Shown: positions 16,807-25,406, counted from the stretch's first letter. The stretch: 33,404 nt of DNA from Methylobacter sp. (GCF_030680395.1 NZ_JAUXVR010000016.1:1-33404); one strand, 5' to 3'. Program-made: numbers and translations. Notes: a model not told the origin generated them from the letters alone.

Positions 16807-16911
16807 TCAGCTATTAACTGTTGAACTCTTACGACTCCCCGGACCAAGACTGATTGTTGAAATAGTCCACAGCGCAAATAACAAATACAGCTTCCCGATG
16901 CCTTGCCTCAT
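16807..16911 (-). CDS. Doubtful 34-residue ORF
   Basis: ATG at 16911 opens a frame (MRQGIGKLYLLFALWTISTI and 14 more residues) that ends at a TGA touching repeat copy 1. A hydrophobic stretch LYLLFALWTI after basic residues could be a small membrane peptide. The ribosome-binding site is weak and no family is recognised; chance is likely. Confidence 0.15.
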   Translation of the reverse strand: MRQGIGKLYLLFALWTISTISLGPGSRKSSTVNS

Positions 16912-17092
16912 ACTTATTTTCCAACCGAATCCATCATGGCCTTGCTCAATGTTGTCAGGCGATGTTAAAAATTGACCATGACCGATTAAATGGCTATAAA
17001 AGTGTCTTGTTAAAATAATTTATTTGATGAAAATGAGCGCTGAAAATGACAAAAATCCGATGCTGCTTGATACACACTAGCGCACTCACCTC

Positions 17093-18343
17093 ATGAAAAT
17101 AGGCATACAAACCTGGGGTTCCAATGGCGACATTCGTCCGATGCTGGCATTGGCCGATGGCCTGCAAAAAGCGGGTCACTCTGTGACGCTGGTGGTAAGC
17201 AGTATCGACAACCACAGTTATCACGAAATCTGCAAACAGTTGAAAATAGGCTATCGGCAAGTTCCGGAGCATATTGATTTCGATATGCAGGACTTTGCCC
17301 AACGTTCGTTTCGGATGCATCCTCTGCAATGGCTGCGGGCGTTGCTTGATGAAGCATTCTTTCCCCACGAGCAAACCGTGTATCAGGCGGCCCGGCAATT
17401 AGTCGCCGATAATGACATCGTGATCGGCCATCATTTTCTTTATCCTCTAAAATTGGCGGCGCTACAGCAGCAGAAGCCTTTTTTCAGCGTGACGTTGTGC
17501 CATGCCGCAATACCCAATCCTGCGGTCCCGCCTTTGAGCTTTCCTGACTTGGGTTATCGTATTAATAAATTGAGCTGGAGGCTGTTGGACACGGCATTCA
17601 ATTGGGCATTGAAAAAACCGTTGAGTCGTTTATGGCTGGAAGCCGGTCAAACGCCGCCTGTTAATGTGCTGACCGAACTGCTCACCTCGCAACAACTTAA
17701 TCTGGTAGCGGTCGATCCGTGGTTTTGCCGTTCATTTGAGCATTGGCAGCCGCATCATCAAGTCTGCGGTTTTCTGAATTTAACCGAAGACGCGCGGCAT
17801 TGGACGCTTCCGGCCAAGCTTGCCGGGTTTCTGGATAATGGCGCCGCACCGGTATATATGACTTTCGGCAGTTTGCAACAGGCGATGCCCGACTGGAGTA
17901 TGGAGCTGTTTTTGGAAGCGGCGGCTTTGGCGAATTGCCGGGCCATTATCCAGACCAGTTCAGCGCGTTATCCTGCCGACAGCCAAATCGATCAGGTCTA
18001 TTTCATTGGCAGACATCCGCATCAACCGCTGTTCCGACAGTGCGCGGCGATTGTTCATCACGGCGGCGCCGGCACTACCCATGCCGCAACCCTGTCAGGC
18101 TGCCCGTCCGTGGTGGTGCCGTTTATGGACGAGCAGTTATTCTGGGCCCGACAACTGCAAGCGCTGGGTTTGGCAGGAAAGCCTTTACCGGCAAAGAAAG
18201 TAAATGCCGTGGCTTTGGCTAAGGGGATACGGGCCGTATTGGATTCGCAGTCCATAAGAAACAACGCCCGGCAGGCCAGCCTGGTTATGCAAACTCACGA
18301 CGGCATAGCGCGGGCGGTACAATTGCTGGAAGCGCAATTTTAA
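17093..18343 (+). CDS. GT1-family (UGT-like) glycosyltransferase
   Basis: This 416-residue protein has the GT-B fold of the UDP-glucosyl/glucuronosyl transferases. The N-terminal acceptor domain begins at the ATG with IGIQTWGSNGDIRPMLALA, the GxxGDxxP form seen in sterol and macrolide glycosyltransferases. The C-terminal donor domain has VYMTFGSL and the signature HHGGAGTTHAATLSGCPSVV (322-341), with VPFMDEQLFWA binding the sugar. No signal peptide or membrane segment. Sterol 3-beta-glucosyltransferase-like enzymes are the closest group I recognise, but the acceptor (sterol, hopanoid, carotenoid or lipid) cannot be told. It is monocistronic, followed by two hairpins. Confidence 0.82.
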   Translation: MKIGIQTWGSNGDIRPMLALADGLQKAGHSVTLVVSSIDNHSYHEICKQLKIGYRQVPEHIDFDMQDFAQRSFRMHPLQWLRALLDEAFFPHEQTVYQAARQLVADNDIVIGHHFLYPLKLAALQQQKPFFSVTLCHAAIPNPAVPPLSFPDLGYRINKLSWRLLDTAFNWALKKPLSRLWLEAGQTPPVNVLTELLTSQQLNLVAVDPWFCRSFEHWQPHHQVCGFLNLTEDARHWTLPAKLAGFLDNGAAPVYMTFGSLQQAMPDWSMELFLEAAALANCRAIIQTSSARYPADSQIDQVYFIGRHPHQPLFRQCAAIVHHGGAGTTHAATLSGCPSVVVPFMDEQLFWARQLQALGLAGKPLPAKKVNAVALAKGIRAVLDSQSIRNNARQASLVMQTHDGIARAVQLLEAQF

Positions 18344-18358
18344 AGCGTTGAGGCATTA

Positions 18359-18396
18359 TCATCGCCCAATTTTAGTTAGCCTAAATTGGGCGATGA
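18359..18396 (+). terminator. Long hairpin after the glycosyltransferase gene
   Basis: TCATCGCCCAATTT (18359-18372) pairs with AAATTGGGCGATGA (18383-18396) around a loop of about ten bases, 14 base pairs without mismatch. Only a weak T-rich stretch follows (GCATTGATTTTGTC), so it may terminate transcription or just protect the mRNA 3' end. Confidence 0.6.
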
Positions 18397-18398
18397 CG

Positions 18399-18437
18399 CA
18401 TTGATTTTGTCATTTCATGTAAAAGACAAAATCAATG
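18399..18437. repeat. Perfect 13-bp inverted repeat
   Basis: CATTGATTTTGTC (18399-18411) and GACAAAATCAATG (18425-18437) are exact inverted copies with a 13-base spacer. It follows the previous hairpin by two bases. The rest of the gap up to 18640 holds only frames I do not recognise. Confidence 0.6.
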
Positions 18438-18640
18438 GGGGGAAGCCCTAACCATAAGGAATGCATGGCGAGTCTGCCGGTATCACACATAAAGAGTTGG
18501 GCGCTTACTGAATCCATGATGCCCTGCTCTACCTTGTCAGGAAAACAGGGAGTAGGCCACGAAGAAGAGAAGCCTATCGTCGACAACCGGAATGCCTTTA
18601 GCAGCAACAATGTCCGAGCGAGCAAACGCCGACTGCATCC

Positions 18641-19795
18641 TTACTTTCCGGCCGACAAGGCCAAACGAAAGTCATCGATCAATTCGATCCTCGCGCCCAG
18701 CGACCGGACTTCCCTGTCCATGCCTTGCTGCAGCCAGTGAACGTCATCAAAGTGCGCGTAACTCAGCCGGAAGCGTCTGATTTGCATCGGCGTCATGATC
18801 AAGCTGACCAGCTTTCCTGTCGCCAAGTCCATGGTCACAAAATACATCAAGGTCAAATCGCCACGGAATTCCTCGTATCCTGAAATGCCTTCGTAATCGT
18901 TCAGAAAATCGCCGCAACCGAAAACAACCGGTTTGCCTTGATATACCTCGACGCCCTTGGGATGGTGCGATGAGTGACCATGCACCACGTCCACCTGGGC
19001 CTGATCTATCAGCCGGTGCGCAAATTGCCTTTGTGCGCTTAAGACCTCGTAGCCCCAGTTTCCGCCCCAGTGTATCGAGGCCACCACACAATCGCCTTCC
19101 CGCTTAAGTCCCAAGATCCGCTTAGCGATGCGGCGCACCGTATCCTCGGACAAGTCCGGCAGTAAATTCACGCCCGGCCTGTCGCTACGGGCGCTCCACA
19201 ACGAAGGAATGCCGCTGCTTTCGTGCCCGAAGCCGAACACCATCACGCGGCCTTTCCCGGCCACCTCGATAATCGCCGGCGCTTCGGCTTCCGAAAGATT
19301 CCGGCCTGCTCCCGCAACCTTGAGATTCGCACCGTCCAAAGTGGTGAGCGTCTCCGTCAATCCGGCATATCCCCAATCCAGGACATGATTGTTAGCCAGA
19401 ACGCAGCAGTCGATTTTCGCCGCAGAAATACAGGGGATGTTCCGCGGCTGCATCCGGTAATGGATACATTTTCCGGCCCAAAACTTCCGGCTGGCCGTCA
19501 CCGCCGTCTCAAGGTTAATGATGCGGACATCGGGGTTAATGCACCGGAATTCTTCAAGCGCATCTCCCCAGATATAAGCAAAGTCAACCGGCTTCGGAAT
19601 AGGGCCGTTGACTTCTTCCGCAAGCATTGCATAGTCCTTGGCGGAGGTCATATAAGGTTCATGAAGCCGGGGATTGCCGGGATACGGCAGCACTTGGTCG
19701 ATGCCCCGACCGGTCATCACATCGCCGCACAAAAACAGCGTAAGCAAGGTATCGCGAGAAGCTTCCTGAGATGAAAGGCGTTGATCTGAAATCAT
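18641..19795 (-). CDS. CapA-family metallophosphatase-like protein
   Basis: This 384-residue protein belongs to the CapA/PgsA (PGA_cap) group, a calcineurin-like metallophosphoesterase fold first met in poly-gamma-glutamate capsule synthesis. Metal-site motifs are in order: GDVMTGR (24-30), NLETAVT, ANNHVLDWG, SIHWGGNWG, HGHSSHHPKG and GDFLNDYEG. There is no signal peptide, unlike many capsule CapA proteins, and no capB or capC neighbours, so a role in capsule formation is not supported; cytoplasmic hydrolase is more likely. It is divergent from the phosphoribosyltransferase operon (218 bp between). The block from here to 23.5 kb is visibly more G+C-rich than the flanks. Confidence 0.85.
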   Translation of the reverse strand: MISDQRLSSQEASRDTLLTLFLCGDVMTGRGIDQVLPYPGNPRLHEPYMTSAKDYAMLAEEVNGPIPKPVDFAYIWGDALEEFRCINPDVRIINLETAVTASRKFWAGKCIHYRMQPRNIPCISAAKIDCCVLANNHVLDWGYAGLTETLTTLDGANLKVAGAGRNLSEAEAPAIIEVAGKGRVMVFGFGHESSGIPSLWSARSDRPGVNLLPDLSEDTVRRIAKRILGLKREGDCVVASIHWGGNWGYEVLSAQRQFAHRLIDQAQVDVVHGHSSHHPKGVEVYQGKPVVFGCGDFLNDYEGISGYEEFRGDLTLMYFVTMDLATGKLVSLIMTPMQIRRFRLSYAHFDDVHWLQQGMDREVRSLGARIELIDDFRLALSAGK

Positions 19796-20013
19796 TTTCG
19801 TCTCCTGTCGGGCGTGTTCCGGTTATCTTCGGCCAGCGATTGGACTTAGCTTTATCGACACTGATACCCATCGGAAAGCCCCGAATTTATGACGCTTATT
19901 TTATAAGATGAGCGCACAACATAAATTTGTAAAGCGACGCGGTAAGTATTTACCAGTATTCATTGTATGAATAGATCGGTATATGATTTATTCAAGCTTA
20001 TAGAAAGGGTGCG

Positions 20014-20715
20014 ATGCGTATGAGCAAGAAAACCGTCTTGAAACTGCCGTTTGAAAACCGAATCCAGGCCGGACACTTGCTGGGACAGGCGCTGGCTCGA
20101 TATGCGAAGCGTCCTGACGTGATCGTCCTCGCCCTGCCCCGTGGCGGAGTTCCGGTGGGGTTCGAGGTCGCCCGGAGCATCGACGCGCAGTTGGACATCA
20201 TGTTGGTGCGCAAACTGGGAACGCCCGGACAGGAGGAGTTGGCTATGGGCGCAATCGCCAGCGGCGGCGTGTGCGTGCTGAATGCCGATATAGTAGCGGC
20301 TATCGATATCAGCCAAGAGACCATCGAGGCTGTCGCCGCAACAGAGCGGCAAGAATTGAGGCGACGCGAACAGGCTTATCGAGGACACCAGCCTCCTCCC
20401 GGAATAGAGAATCGCCATGTGATTTTGGTGGACGACGGCCTGGCCACCGGGGCGAGCATGCTGGCCGCAGTGGCCGCCCTGAAGCAACAGAAGCCCGCGT
20501 CTATCGTGGTCGCCGTACCCGTGGCCCCAACCGAGACGGTGCAGCGACTGCAAGAGGAAGCCGACGACGTGGTCTGCTTGGCAACGCCCGCGCCATTTTT
20601 GTCCGTCGGCTGTTGGTACCGCGAGTTTCCGCAAATCAGCGACGATGAAGTCAAGTCTCTTTTGGCACGTGCCTGGACCCAAAAACCACCCCCTAAACTT
20701 AACGGAAAGCCATGA
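20014..20715 (+). CDS. Phosphoribosyltransferase domain protein
   Basis: This 233-residue type I phosphoribosyltransferase has the PRPP loop VILVDDGLATGAS (136-148) and an early LALPRGGVPVG loop (39-49). The VRKLGTPGQEELAMGAIASGG segment is typical of a bacterial group often found fused to, or beside, a dienelactone-hydrolase-like domain. The acceptor base is not known. GAAAGG at 20004-20008 supports the ATG at 20014; a second ATG two codons on is possible. Its stop overlaps the next start (ATGA), and the next gene overlaps a PRPP synthetase gene in the same way, so all three should be made together. Confidence 0.85.
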   Translation: MRMSKKTVLKLPFENRIQAGHLLGQALARYAKRPDVIVLALPRGGVPVGFEVARSIDAQLDIMLVRKLGTPGQEELAMGAIASGGVCVLNADIVAAIDISQETIEAVAATERQELRRREQAYRGHQPPPGIENRHVILVDDGLATGASMLAAVAALKQQKPASIVVAVPVAPTETVQRLQEEADDVVCLATPAPFLSVGCWYREFPQISDDEVKSLLARAWTQKPPPKLNGKP

Positions 20716-21380
20716 CTAATCCCGAACCTGCAACGCCTATCGACATCAGCATGGCATTTAAAGACTTCTCTCTTCCCGGCCTCCTCGCTGTTCCTGAGCA
20801 TGCAAAGGGCCTTGTGGTATTCGCTCACGGCAGCGGCAGCAGTCGGTTCAGCCGACGTAACCGTTTCGTAGCGGAAACCTTGAACGAAGCGGGGATTGCC
20901 ACATTAGTCTTTGATCTCTTGACTGCGGAGGAGGAAGACATCGATCAGTACACGCGCGAACTTCGCTTTGATATCCCTTTATTGACCGATAGGCTGATCG
21001 GTGTAATCGACTGGGTGAGCCTGAACGAAGCGATATCCGTGTTTCCGATCGGGTTGTTCGGAGCCAGCACCGGCGCGGCCGCGGCTCTGGTTGCCGCCGC
21101 TTGCCGCGCCGACAAGGTCGCCGCCGTGGTTTCGCGCGGCGGGCGACCGGATCTGGCCTTGGACCATCTTGCGAAGGTTAAGGCGCCTACCCTGTTGATT
21201 GTGGGCGGGGATGATGAAATCGTGATTGATCTTAATCGCCAGGCAGCCAATCAACTGCCGGTTGAGCATCGCCTGGAGATCATTCCCGGCGCCACTCACC
21301 TGTTTGAAGAAGCAGGCAAACTGGAACAGGTAGCAGGTCTTGCCCGCGACTGGTTCCTGAACTATTTTTCGGATTTATGA
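20712..21380 (+). CDS. Alpha/beta hydrolase, dienelactone hydrolase-like
   Basis: This 222-residue serine hydrolase has the nucleophile elbow GASTG with Ser119 ([13 protein letters not shown]), an acid Asp167 or Asp168 in IVGGDDE, and His196 in [15 protein letters not shown] (38-44) forms the oxyanion-hole strand turn. No signal peptide. The substrate is unknown. It overlaps its upstream and downstream neighbours by four bases each. Because this hydrolase and the preceding phosphoribosyltransferase are fused in some other bacteria (family knowledge), they probably act in the same step or complex. Confidence 0.85.
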   Translation: MTNPEPATPIDISMAFKDFSLPGLLAVPEHAKGLVVFAHGSGSSRFSRRNRFVAETLNEAGIATLVFDLLTAEEEDIDQYTRELRFDIPLLTDRLIGVIDWVSLNEAISVFPIGLFGASTGAAAALVAAACRADKVAAVVSRGGRPDLALDHLAKVKAPTLLIVGGDDEIVIDLNRQAANQLPVEHRLEIIPGATHLFEEAGKLEQVAGLARDWFLNYFSDL

Positions 21381-22363
21381 GTCTCGACGCGATCCGGCTG
21401 TTTGCACTGAGTGAAAGCCGGGCACTCGGGGAAAGTATCGGCATCGCCCTCGGTTCGCCGCTGAGCGCACACGAAGAAAGAGACTTTGAAGACGGTGAAC
21501 ATAAGACGCGTCCCCTGGAAAACGTGCGAGGTTGCGATGTGTTCGTGATCCAATCGCTGTACAGCGAGCCAGGCTTAAGCGTCAACGACAAGCTTTGCCG
21601 CCTGCTGTTTTTTATCGGCGCTCTAAAAGATGCGTCGGCCCAATCGGTAACCGCCGTCCTGCCCTATCTGGGTTACGCGCGCAAGGACAGAAAAACCAAA
21701 GCGCGAGATCCAGTCACCACCCGCTATGTGGCGCAACTGCTGGAGGCCGTGGGCATTGATCGGGTGGTGACTCTCGACGTGCATAATCTCGCCGCTTTTC
21801 AAAACGCTTTTCGTTGTCCGGCGGATCATCTGGAAGCCGGGAATCTGTTTGTCAGGCATTTTTCAGAACGGCTTAAAGACCTTGAGGTGGTCGTGGTTTC
21901 GCCCGACGTTGGCGGAGTCAAACGGGCGGAACAGTTTCGAGAAGCTTTGAGCCGGCACCTGAACAGACCGGCAGGCAGCGCTTTCATGGAAAAGCAGCGT
22001 AGCGCCGGAATCGTCAGCGGCGAAGCCTTGGTCGGCGACGTAAAAGGAAAAACAGCCATCATCATCGACGACATGATCAGCACCGGCGGCACGATCTCGC
22101 GGACTGCGCATGCCTGCCGAAAACAAAGCGCACAAAGTGTTCATGCCGCCGCATCCCACGGCATTTTCGTGGGCAACGCCAATCAAGTCGTGGCCGATCC
22201 CGCTTTGGACAGCCTCATGATCACCAACACGCTGCCGCCATTCCGGCTCGATCCGGAACTCGTACGCAACCGGCTGACGGTGCTGGATGTAGCGCCGCTG
22301 TTTGCGGACGCCATCCGACGCATTCATAACGGCGGTTCCATCGTAGAGCTTTTGGGAGAGTAG
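21377..22363 (+). CDS. prs: Ribose-phosphate pyrophosphokinase (PRPP synthetase), divergent paralogue
   Basis: The enzyme makes PRPP from ribose 5-phosphate and ATP. The 328-residue protein has two PRTase-like halves. The pyrophosphate/ribose loop is [12 protein letters not shown] (229-240). [10 protein letters not shown] (97-106) is the conserved ATP-site region, and LDVHN (133-137) replaces the usual [15 protein letters not shown] (174-184) is also typical. The amino-terminal region differs from the housekeeping Prs, so this is probably an auxiliary paralogue dedicated to its operon. It is the last gene of the phosphoribosyltransferase-hydrolase-prs unit, which suggests PRPP is supplied locally to the first enzyme. 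Confidence 0.88.
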   Translation: MSLDAIRLFALSESRALGESIGIALGSPLSAHEERDFEDGEHKTRPLENVRGCDVFVIQSLYSEPGLSVNDKLCRLLFFIGALKDASAQSVTAVLPYLGYARKDRKTKARDPVTTRYVAQLLEAVGIDRVVTLDVHNLAAFQNAFRCPADHLEAGNLFVRHFSERLKDLEVVVVSPDVGGVKRAEQFREALSRHLNRPAGSAFMEKQRSAGIVSGEALVGDVKGKTAIIIDDMISTGGTISRTAHACRKQSAQSVHAAASHGIFVGNANQVVADPALDSLMITNTLPPFRLDPELVRNRLTVLDVAPLFADAIRRIHNGGSIVELLGE

Positions 22364-22473
22364 AGGCCTACGTGACTGTGAAAGAATTCGTGTTTAGCAC
22401 GCTTGCCGGAAACGCTTATTCTCGCTAATGCCCCAAAAGCCTTATTCCGGCCAGACTGCCATTAAGCCTAAAT

Positions 22474-22497
22474 GTCGCGGGCGCGGCCCGCTCCTAC
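22474..22497 (-). repeat. REP-type palindrome at the end of the APH-like gene
   Basis: On the minus strand it reads GTAGGAGCGGGC-CGC-GCCCGCGAC, the form of Pseudomonas-type REP sequences beginning with GTAG: arms GCGGGC and GCCCGC around CGC. It supplies the TAG stop (22494-22496) of the upstream minus-strand gene. Confidence 0.7.
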
Positions 22498-23504
22498 GGT
22501 GTCATGGATGCTACGCGTAGAAATCGCTCTGCCAAATCGAGATAGGTTTGAGCGAGGCCAAGCCAACGCTGATGATCCTGTACCTGATGATCCGCAATGT
22601 GCCATACCGCGATCTTGGCGCGCAAACAAGCGCGGAAAGCCTTGTAAAATCCTATTAGCTCAACAGGACAGGCATCTCCGGCTGCTTCGCCGTAATACCC
22701 TAAAATCTCCTCGCCGATGTGGGCCGCACCGAGACGCTCGCATTCCATGGACAGATAAGCCAGTTCATCCACAGGATCGAGGATACGGAACTCCCGGTTA
22801 AACTCCAGGCAATCGATAATCACCGGCGGGGCTGTCAAACAGATGTGCTGCGGCCTGAGGTCGCCATGCGCATCGATGATGCGCCCGTCCCGCGCCCGCT
22901 GTTCAAGAAGCCCACCCTGTTCTGCCAGAAATTGCCTTTGTGCAGCGGCGAGGCGGTCCACCTGCGCCTTCGGCAACGCATACCGGTTAGCGCTCAACTC
23001 GATCAGATTACTCTGAATGTCTTCCTCAAAGCGCCGCCGGTACTCTGTCGGACTAATCAGTAAGGGAACAGAATGTCGATAGAAGTCGGTCAGCACCTGA
23101 CTGAGCTTTCGCATGTCCCCGGCATCGACCGTTCCTTTACGGATTACGGCGTCAAGCATGCGCCCGGCGGGCAGACGGTGCATCTGCACCAGCCAATCCA
23201 ACGTCTGACCGTCGCCGCCGAGCTGCAAGCCGCCATCTTCTCGTATCGTGAGCGGCACAGTGCCGAGATAAACTTGCCCGGCTAACCGCCTGTTGAGGTT
23301 GACCTCCCATTCGCAGTCTTTTTGTCTGGCCTCTACGGTGCTGAAATCCAGAAACTCATACCGGACCGGCTTCTTCAGCTTGTAGACAAGACGCTCAGTC
23401 AGAAAAACCCAGGACATATGGGTTTCGATGACTTCGACGCGCTTCGGCCTGTCCGGATAGATATCCGGTTGCCTGAGAAAGGCGATCTTTTCTTCGATAT
23501 GCAT
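22494..23504 (-). CDS. Aminoglycoside-phosphotransferase-fold (APH-like) kinase
   Basis: This 336-residue protein has the small-molecule kinase core: the Brenner-type catalytic loop HGDLRPQH (213-220) with Asp215, and metal-binding Asp231 in IIDCLEFN. VYKLKKPVRYEFLDFS (40-55) holds the probable ATP-binding Lys. It resembles the N-terminal half of larger bacterial proteins in which this domain is fused to an AAA/P-loop kinase domain; here that second domain is absent. The substrate is unknown and resistance should not be assumed. It converges on prs. Its TAG stop is inside the REP sequence at 22474-22497, so the C-terminus may be shortened. Confidence 0.78.
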   Translation of the reverse strand: MHIEEKIAFLRQPDIYPDRPKRVEVIETHMSWVFLTERLVYKLKKPVRYEFLDFSTVEARQKDCEWEVNLNRRLAGQVYLGTVPLTIREDGGLQLGGDGQTLDWLVQMHRLPAGRMLDAVIRKGTVDAGDMRKLSQVLTDFYRHSVPLLISPTEYRRRFEEDIQSNLIELSANRYALPKAQVDRLAAAQRQFLAEQGGLLEQRARDGRIIDAHGDLRPQHICLTAPPVIIDCLEFNREFRILDPVDELAYLSMECERLGAAHIGEEILGYYGEAAGDACPVELIGFYKAFRACLRAKIAVWHIADHQVQDHQRWLGLAQTYLDLAERFLRVASMTP

Positions 23505-23799
23505 AGTATACGTTTCCTGTAAACGGCAGTTCAGTCACAGAGCCCCCGACTGAATCAACGCGCCACAGACGGAAAGCTGTCATCGTTGAATTCTACTTGA
23601 TTAAGACGGCAGCTATCTATTATTCCCGTCAATGGACTCATTCATTATCTCGATAAGTGCCTTGCTTCAAAATTCCCTCGCGAGAGAATTCAGTGCTGGA
23701 TCGTGAACATAGATGGAGCAATTCTGATCGACAATCTGCTGTAAATCCATTAACTTAATTACAGTGGTGCTTTGCACCCCCCTTATTGGGAGGAAAATT

Positions 23800-24534
23800 A
23801 TGACAACCCTCGATATTAGGCAATTACAAACTGACCTGAGCCATAAAAACCCGCGCGTCATCCTTAAAAAAGCGCTTGAGCTGTTTGATAATATTGCCAT
23901 TGCTTTCAGCGGTTCTGAAGATGTGGCGCTGATCGATATGGCGGTCAAACTCAGAAAAGACATCCAGGTTTTTTCCTTGGATACCGGACGCTTGCATCCC
24001 GAAACCTACCGCTTCATAGAAAAAGTCAGAAAACATTACCAGATAGACATTGAAATATTATCGCCGGACAAAGACCTGCTCGATAACCTGGTAAAAAAGA
24101 AAGGCCTGTTCAGCTTTTATGTGGACGGCCATCACGAATGCTGCGGCATCCGCAAAGTCGAGTCATTAAAACGCAAACTGCCTCAATTGGATGCCTGGAT
24201 TACCGGCCAACGCAAAGATCAAAGCCCGGATACCCGGCAGTCTATTCCTGAAGTGCAAATAGACGGCGAATTTTCCACCGCCGGACAGCCATTGATTAAA
24301 TTCAACCCGCTAGTCAATTGGAGCCTGACGCAAGTCTGGGATTATATTGAAGCCTATCAGGTTCCTTATAACGAACTGCATGAAAAAGGCTTTACCAGCA
24401 TAAGCTGCGAACCCTGCACCCGCGCTATTTTGCCTCATGAACATGAAAGAGCCGGCCGCTGGTGGTGGGAAGCGGGAACTCAAAAAGAATGCGGGCTGCA
24501 TGCCGGAAATGTAAAAGATAACGGTACTTCCTGA
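23800..24534 (+). CDS. cysH: Adenylyl-sulfate (APS) reductase, assimilatory, thioredoxin-type
   Basis: This enzyme reduces activated sulfate to sulfite for cysteine synthesis. The 244-residue protein has the nucleotide loop FSGSEDVAL (36-44), Cys114-Cys115 (HHECCGIRK) and Cys203-x-x-Cys206 (SCEPCTRAI), which together bind a [4Fe-4S] cluster. The C-terminal catalytic Cys231 is in ECGLH. The four cluster cysteines mark it as an APS reductase, not a PAPS reductase, by family knowledge. The start at 23800 is supported by GGGAGG six bases upstream; the open frame to 23764 is therefore not used. No other sulfate-assimilation gene is next to it. Confidence 0.92.
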   Translation: MTTLDIRQLQTDLSHKNPRVILKKALELFDNIAIAFSGSEDVALIDMAVKLRKDIQVFSLDTGRLHPETYRFIEKVRKHYQIDIEILSPDKDLLDNLVKKKGLFSFYVDGHHECCGIRKVESLKRKLPQLDAWITGQRKDQSPDTRQSIPEVQIDGEFSTAGQPLIKFNPLVNWSLTQVWDYIEAYQVPYNELHEKGFTSISCEPCTRAILPHEHERAGRWWWEAGTQKECGLHAGNVKDNGTS

Positions 24535-24664
24535 CACTGATTTGTAAAACTCCGGACTTGATCTGACAATTGCCAAGATTAGTCTCAACTGTATCAGACA
24601 TTGACTGTCTTAGTTTGCCCCTTTTGAGATATTCGGATCTGGATTTAAGCTTCCCGAAACCTGT

Positions 24665-24727
24665 CATTTCCGCTGGTTCCCAAGCTCCAGCTTGGGAACC
24701 CAGTCTCGGAAGCTCCAGCTTCCCGAG
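24665..24727. repeat. Left REP pair of the RAYT unit
   Basis: CATTTCCGCTGG leads into a 26-bp palindrome (24675-24700; arms GGTTCCCAAGCT and AGCTTGGGAACC around CC), then a 16-bp palindrome (24708-24723; arms GGAAGCT and AGCTTCC around CC). The same pair occurs in mirror orientation at 25296-25354. Confidence 0.85.
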
Positions 24728-24731
24728 CAAC

Positions 24732-25265
24732 TCACCACGACCGAATCACCTCAATCAAACCGTCTTGACCGGCATAATTACGCGCACTGGAATAACGCCA
24801 ATGTTCCGGCTGATCCACGTAGCCCCGCTTTACGGGATTGTGATGAATGTAATCCAGCTTTTGACGCATAACCACCTCAGGTTCGATGATTTGCGGATGA
24901 TTGCCTTCTTCCCAAACCTGATAAGTGGTCTCCTGCTTATGGGCGCGTTTAAAAAACGCCAGCAACTCCAACAGCTTGACCGAGCGGCGTTGTTCCAGAT
25001 GCGCGATGATTTGCTTCGCCGTGTAGGATTTAAAACGCTGCATGTCATGGCTCAAATTTTCCGATGCGGCGATAAGATGCAGATGGTTTTCAAGGATGAC
25101 ATAACCATATAGTTGAAAGCCTGCGTCCCGCTGTAAAAAACGCCAAGAATCCAGAATGATGTTCATGGTTTCAGGGCGGGTAAACAACGGTAGCCAGTGG
25201 TTTATCGTTGCAGTCAGGAAATGTGGGCACGGGTCGAATTGGACGCGGTAGCGGCTTCTGGGCAT
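24732..25265 (-). CDS. REP-associated tyrosine transposase (RAYT, Y1/TnpA-REP family)
   Basis: This 177-residue HUH single-strand transposase is related to IS200/IS605 TnpA and is associated with spreading REP palindromes. The metal-binding pair is His61-Leu-His63 (ENHLHLI), and the nucleophile is Tyr81 (KSYTAKQ). YIHHNPVKRGYV and WRYSSARNY are the RAYT signatures. The start at 25265 is supported by AAAGGAG before ATG; a frame open to 25313 would begin inside the flanking repeat. The gene is exactly bracketed by mirror-image REP pairs (24665-24727 and 25296-25354), so it is a complete and possibly still active unit. Confidence 0.9.
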   Translation of the reverse strand: MPRSRYRVQFDPCPHFLTATINHWLPLFTRPETMNIILDSWRFLQRDAGFQLYGYVILENHLHLIAASENLSHDMQRFKSYTAKQIIAHLEQRRSVKLLELLAFFKRAHKQETTYQVWEEGNHPQIIEPEVVMRQKLDYIHHNPVKRGYVDQPEHWRYSSARNYAGQDGLIEVIRSW

Positions 25266-25295
25266 TGTTGTGCTCCTTTGTGGTGAGAGTAGACG

Positions 25296-25354
25296 GGAAG
25301 CTGGAGCTTCCACGACTGGGTTCCCAAGCTGGAGCTTGGGAACCAGCGGAAATG
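25296..25354. repeat. Right REP pair of the RAYT unit, mirror image of the left
   Basis: A 16-bp palindrome (25296-25311; arms GGAAGCT and AGCTTCC around GG) and a 26-bp palindrome (25319-25344; arms GGTTCCCAAGCT and AGCTTGGGAACC around GG) precede CCAGCGGAAATG (25343-25354), the reverse complement of the left flank's CATTTCCGCTGG. Confidence 0.85.
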
Positions 25355-25406
25355 TCGGGCAACGAAAAACTCTTGCCCGATCTGCTGGGCTAATCCAACC
25401 ACGCGA

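Larger units (their letters stand above)
16197..17092. other. 896-bp intergenic region upstream of fae
   Basis: No convincing gene is seen. It holds inverted 9-base arms TAGCGTGGC (16618-16626) and GCCACGCTA (16681-16689), a 26-bp near-perfect palindrome at 16725-16750, copy 1 of the three-copy repeat at 16752-16806, and a doubtful 34-codon frame on the minus strand (16807-16911). The fae promoter should lie in its left part, and that of the glycosyltransferase in its right part. Confidence 0.5.

Noticed and set aside
18410-18740. Overlapping frames of 71 and 101 codons on opposite strands between the glycosyltransferase and capA-type genes
   Set aside because: Neither has a ribosome-binding site or recognised family, and the larger one runs into the 3' end of the CapA-type gene.
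18641-19795. Poly-gamma-glutamate capsule locus
   Set aside because: No capB, capC or polysaccharide export gene is adjacent, and the CapA-type protein lacks a signal peptide.
22494-23504. Antibiotic-resistance aminoglycoside phosphotransferase
   Set aside because: It has the APH fold motifs only; the overall sequence resembles a widespread group of uncharacterised kinase-like proteins, not known resistance enzymes.
24665-25354. CRISPR-like array from the repeated palindromes
   Set aside because: Only two inverted pairs exist, and they flank a RAYT transposase gene; no regular spacers.
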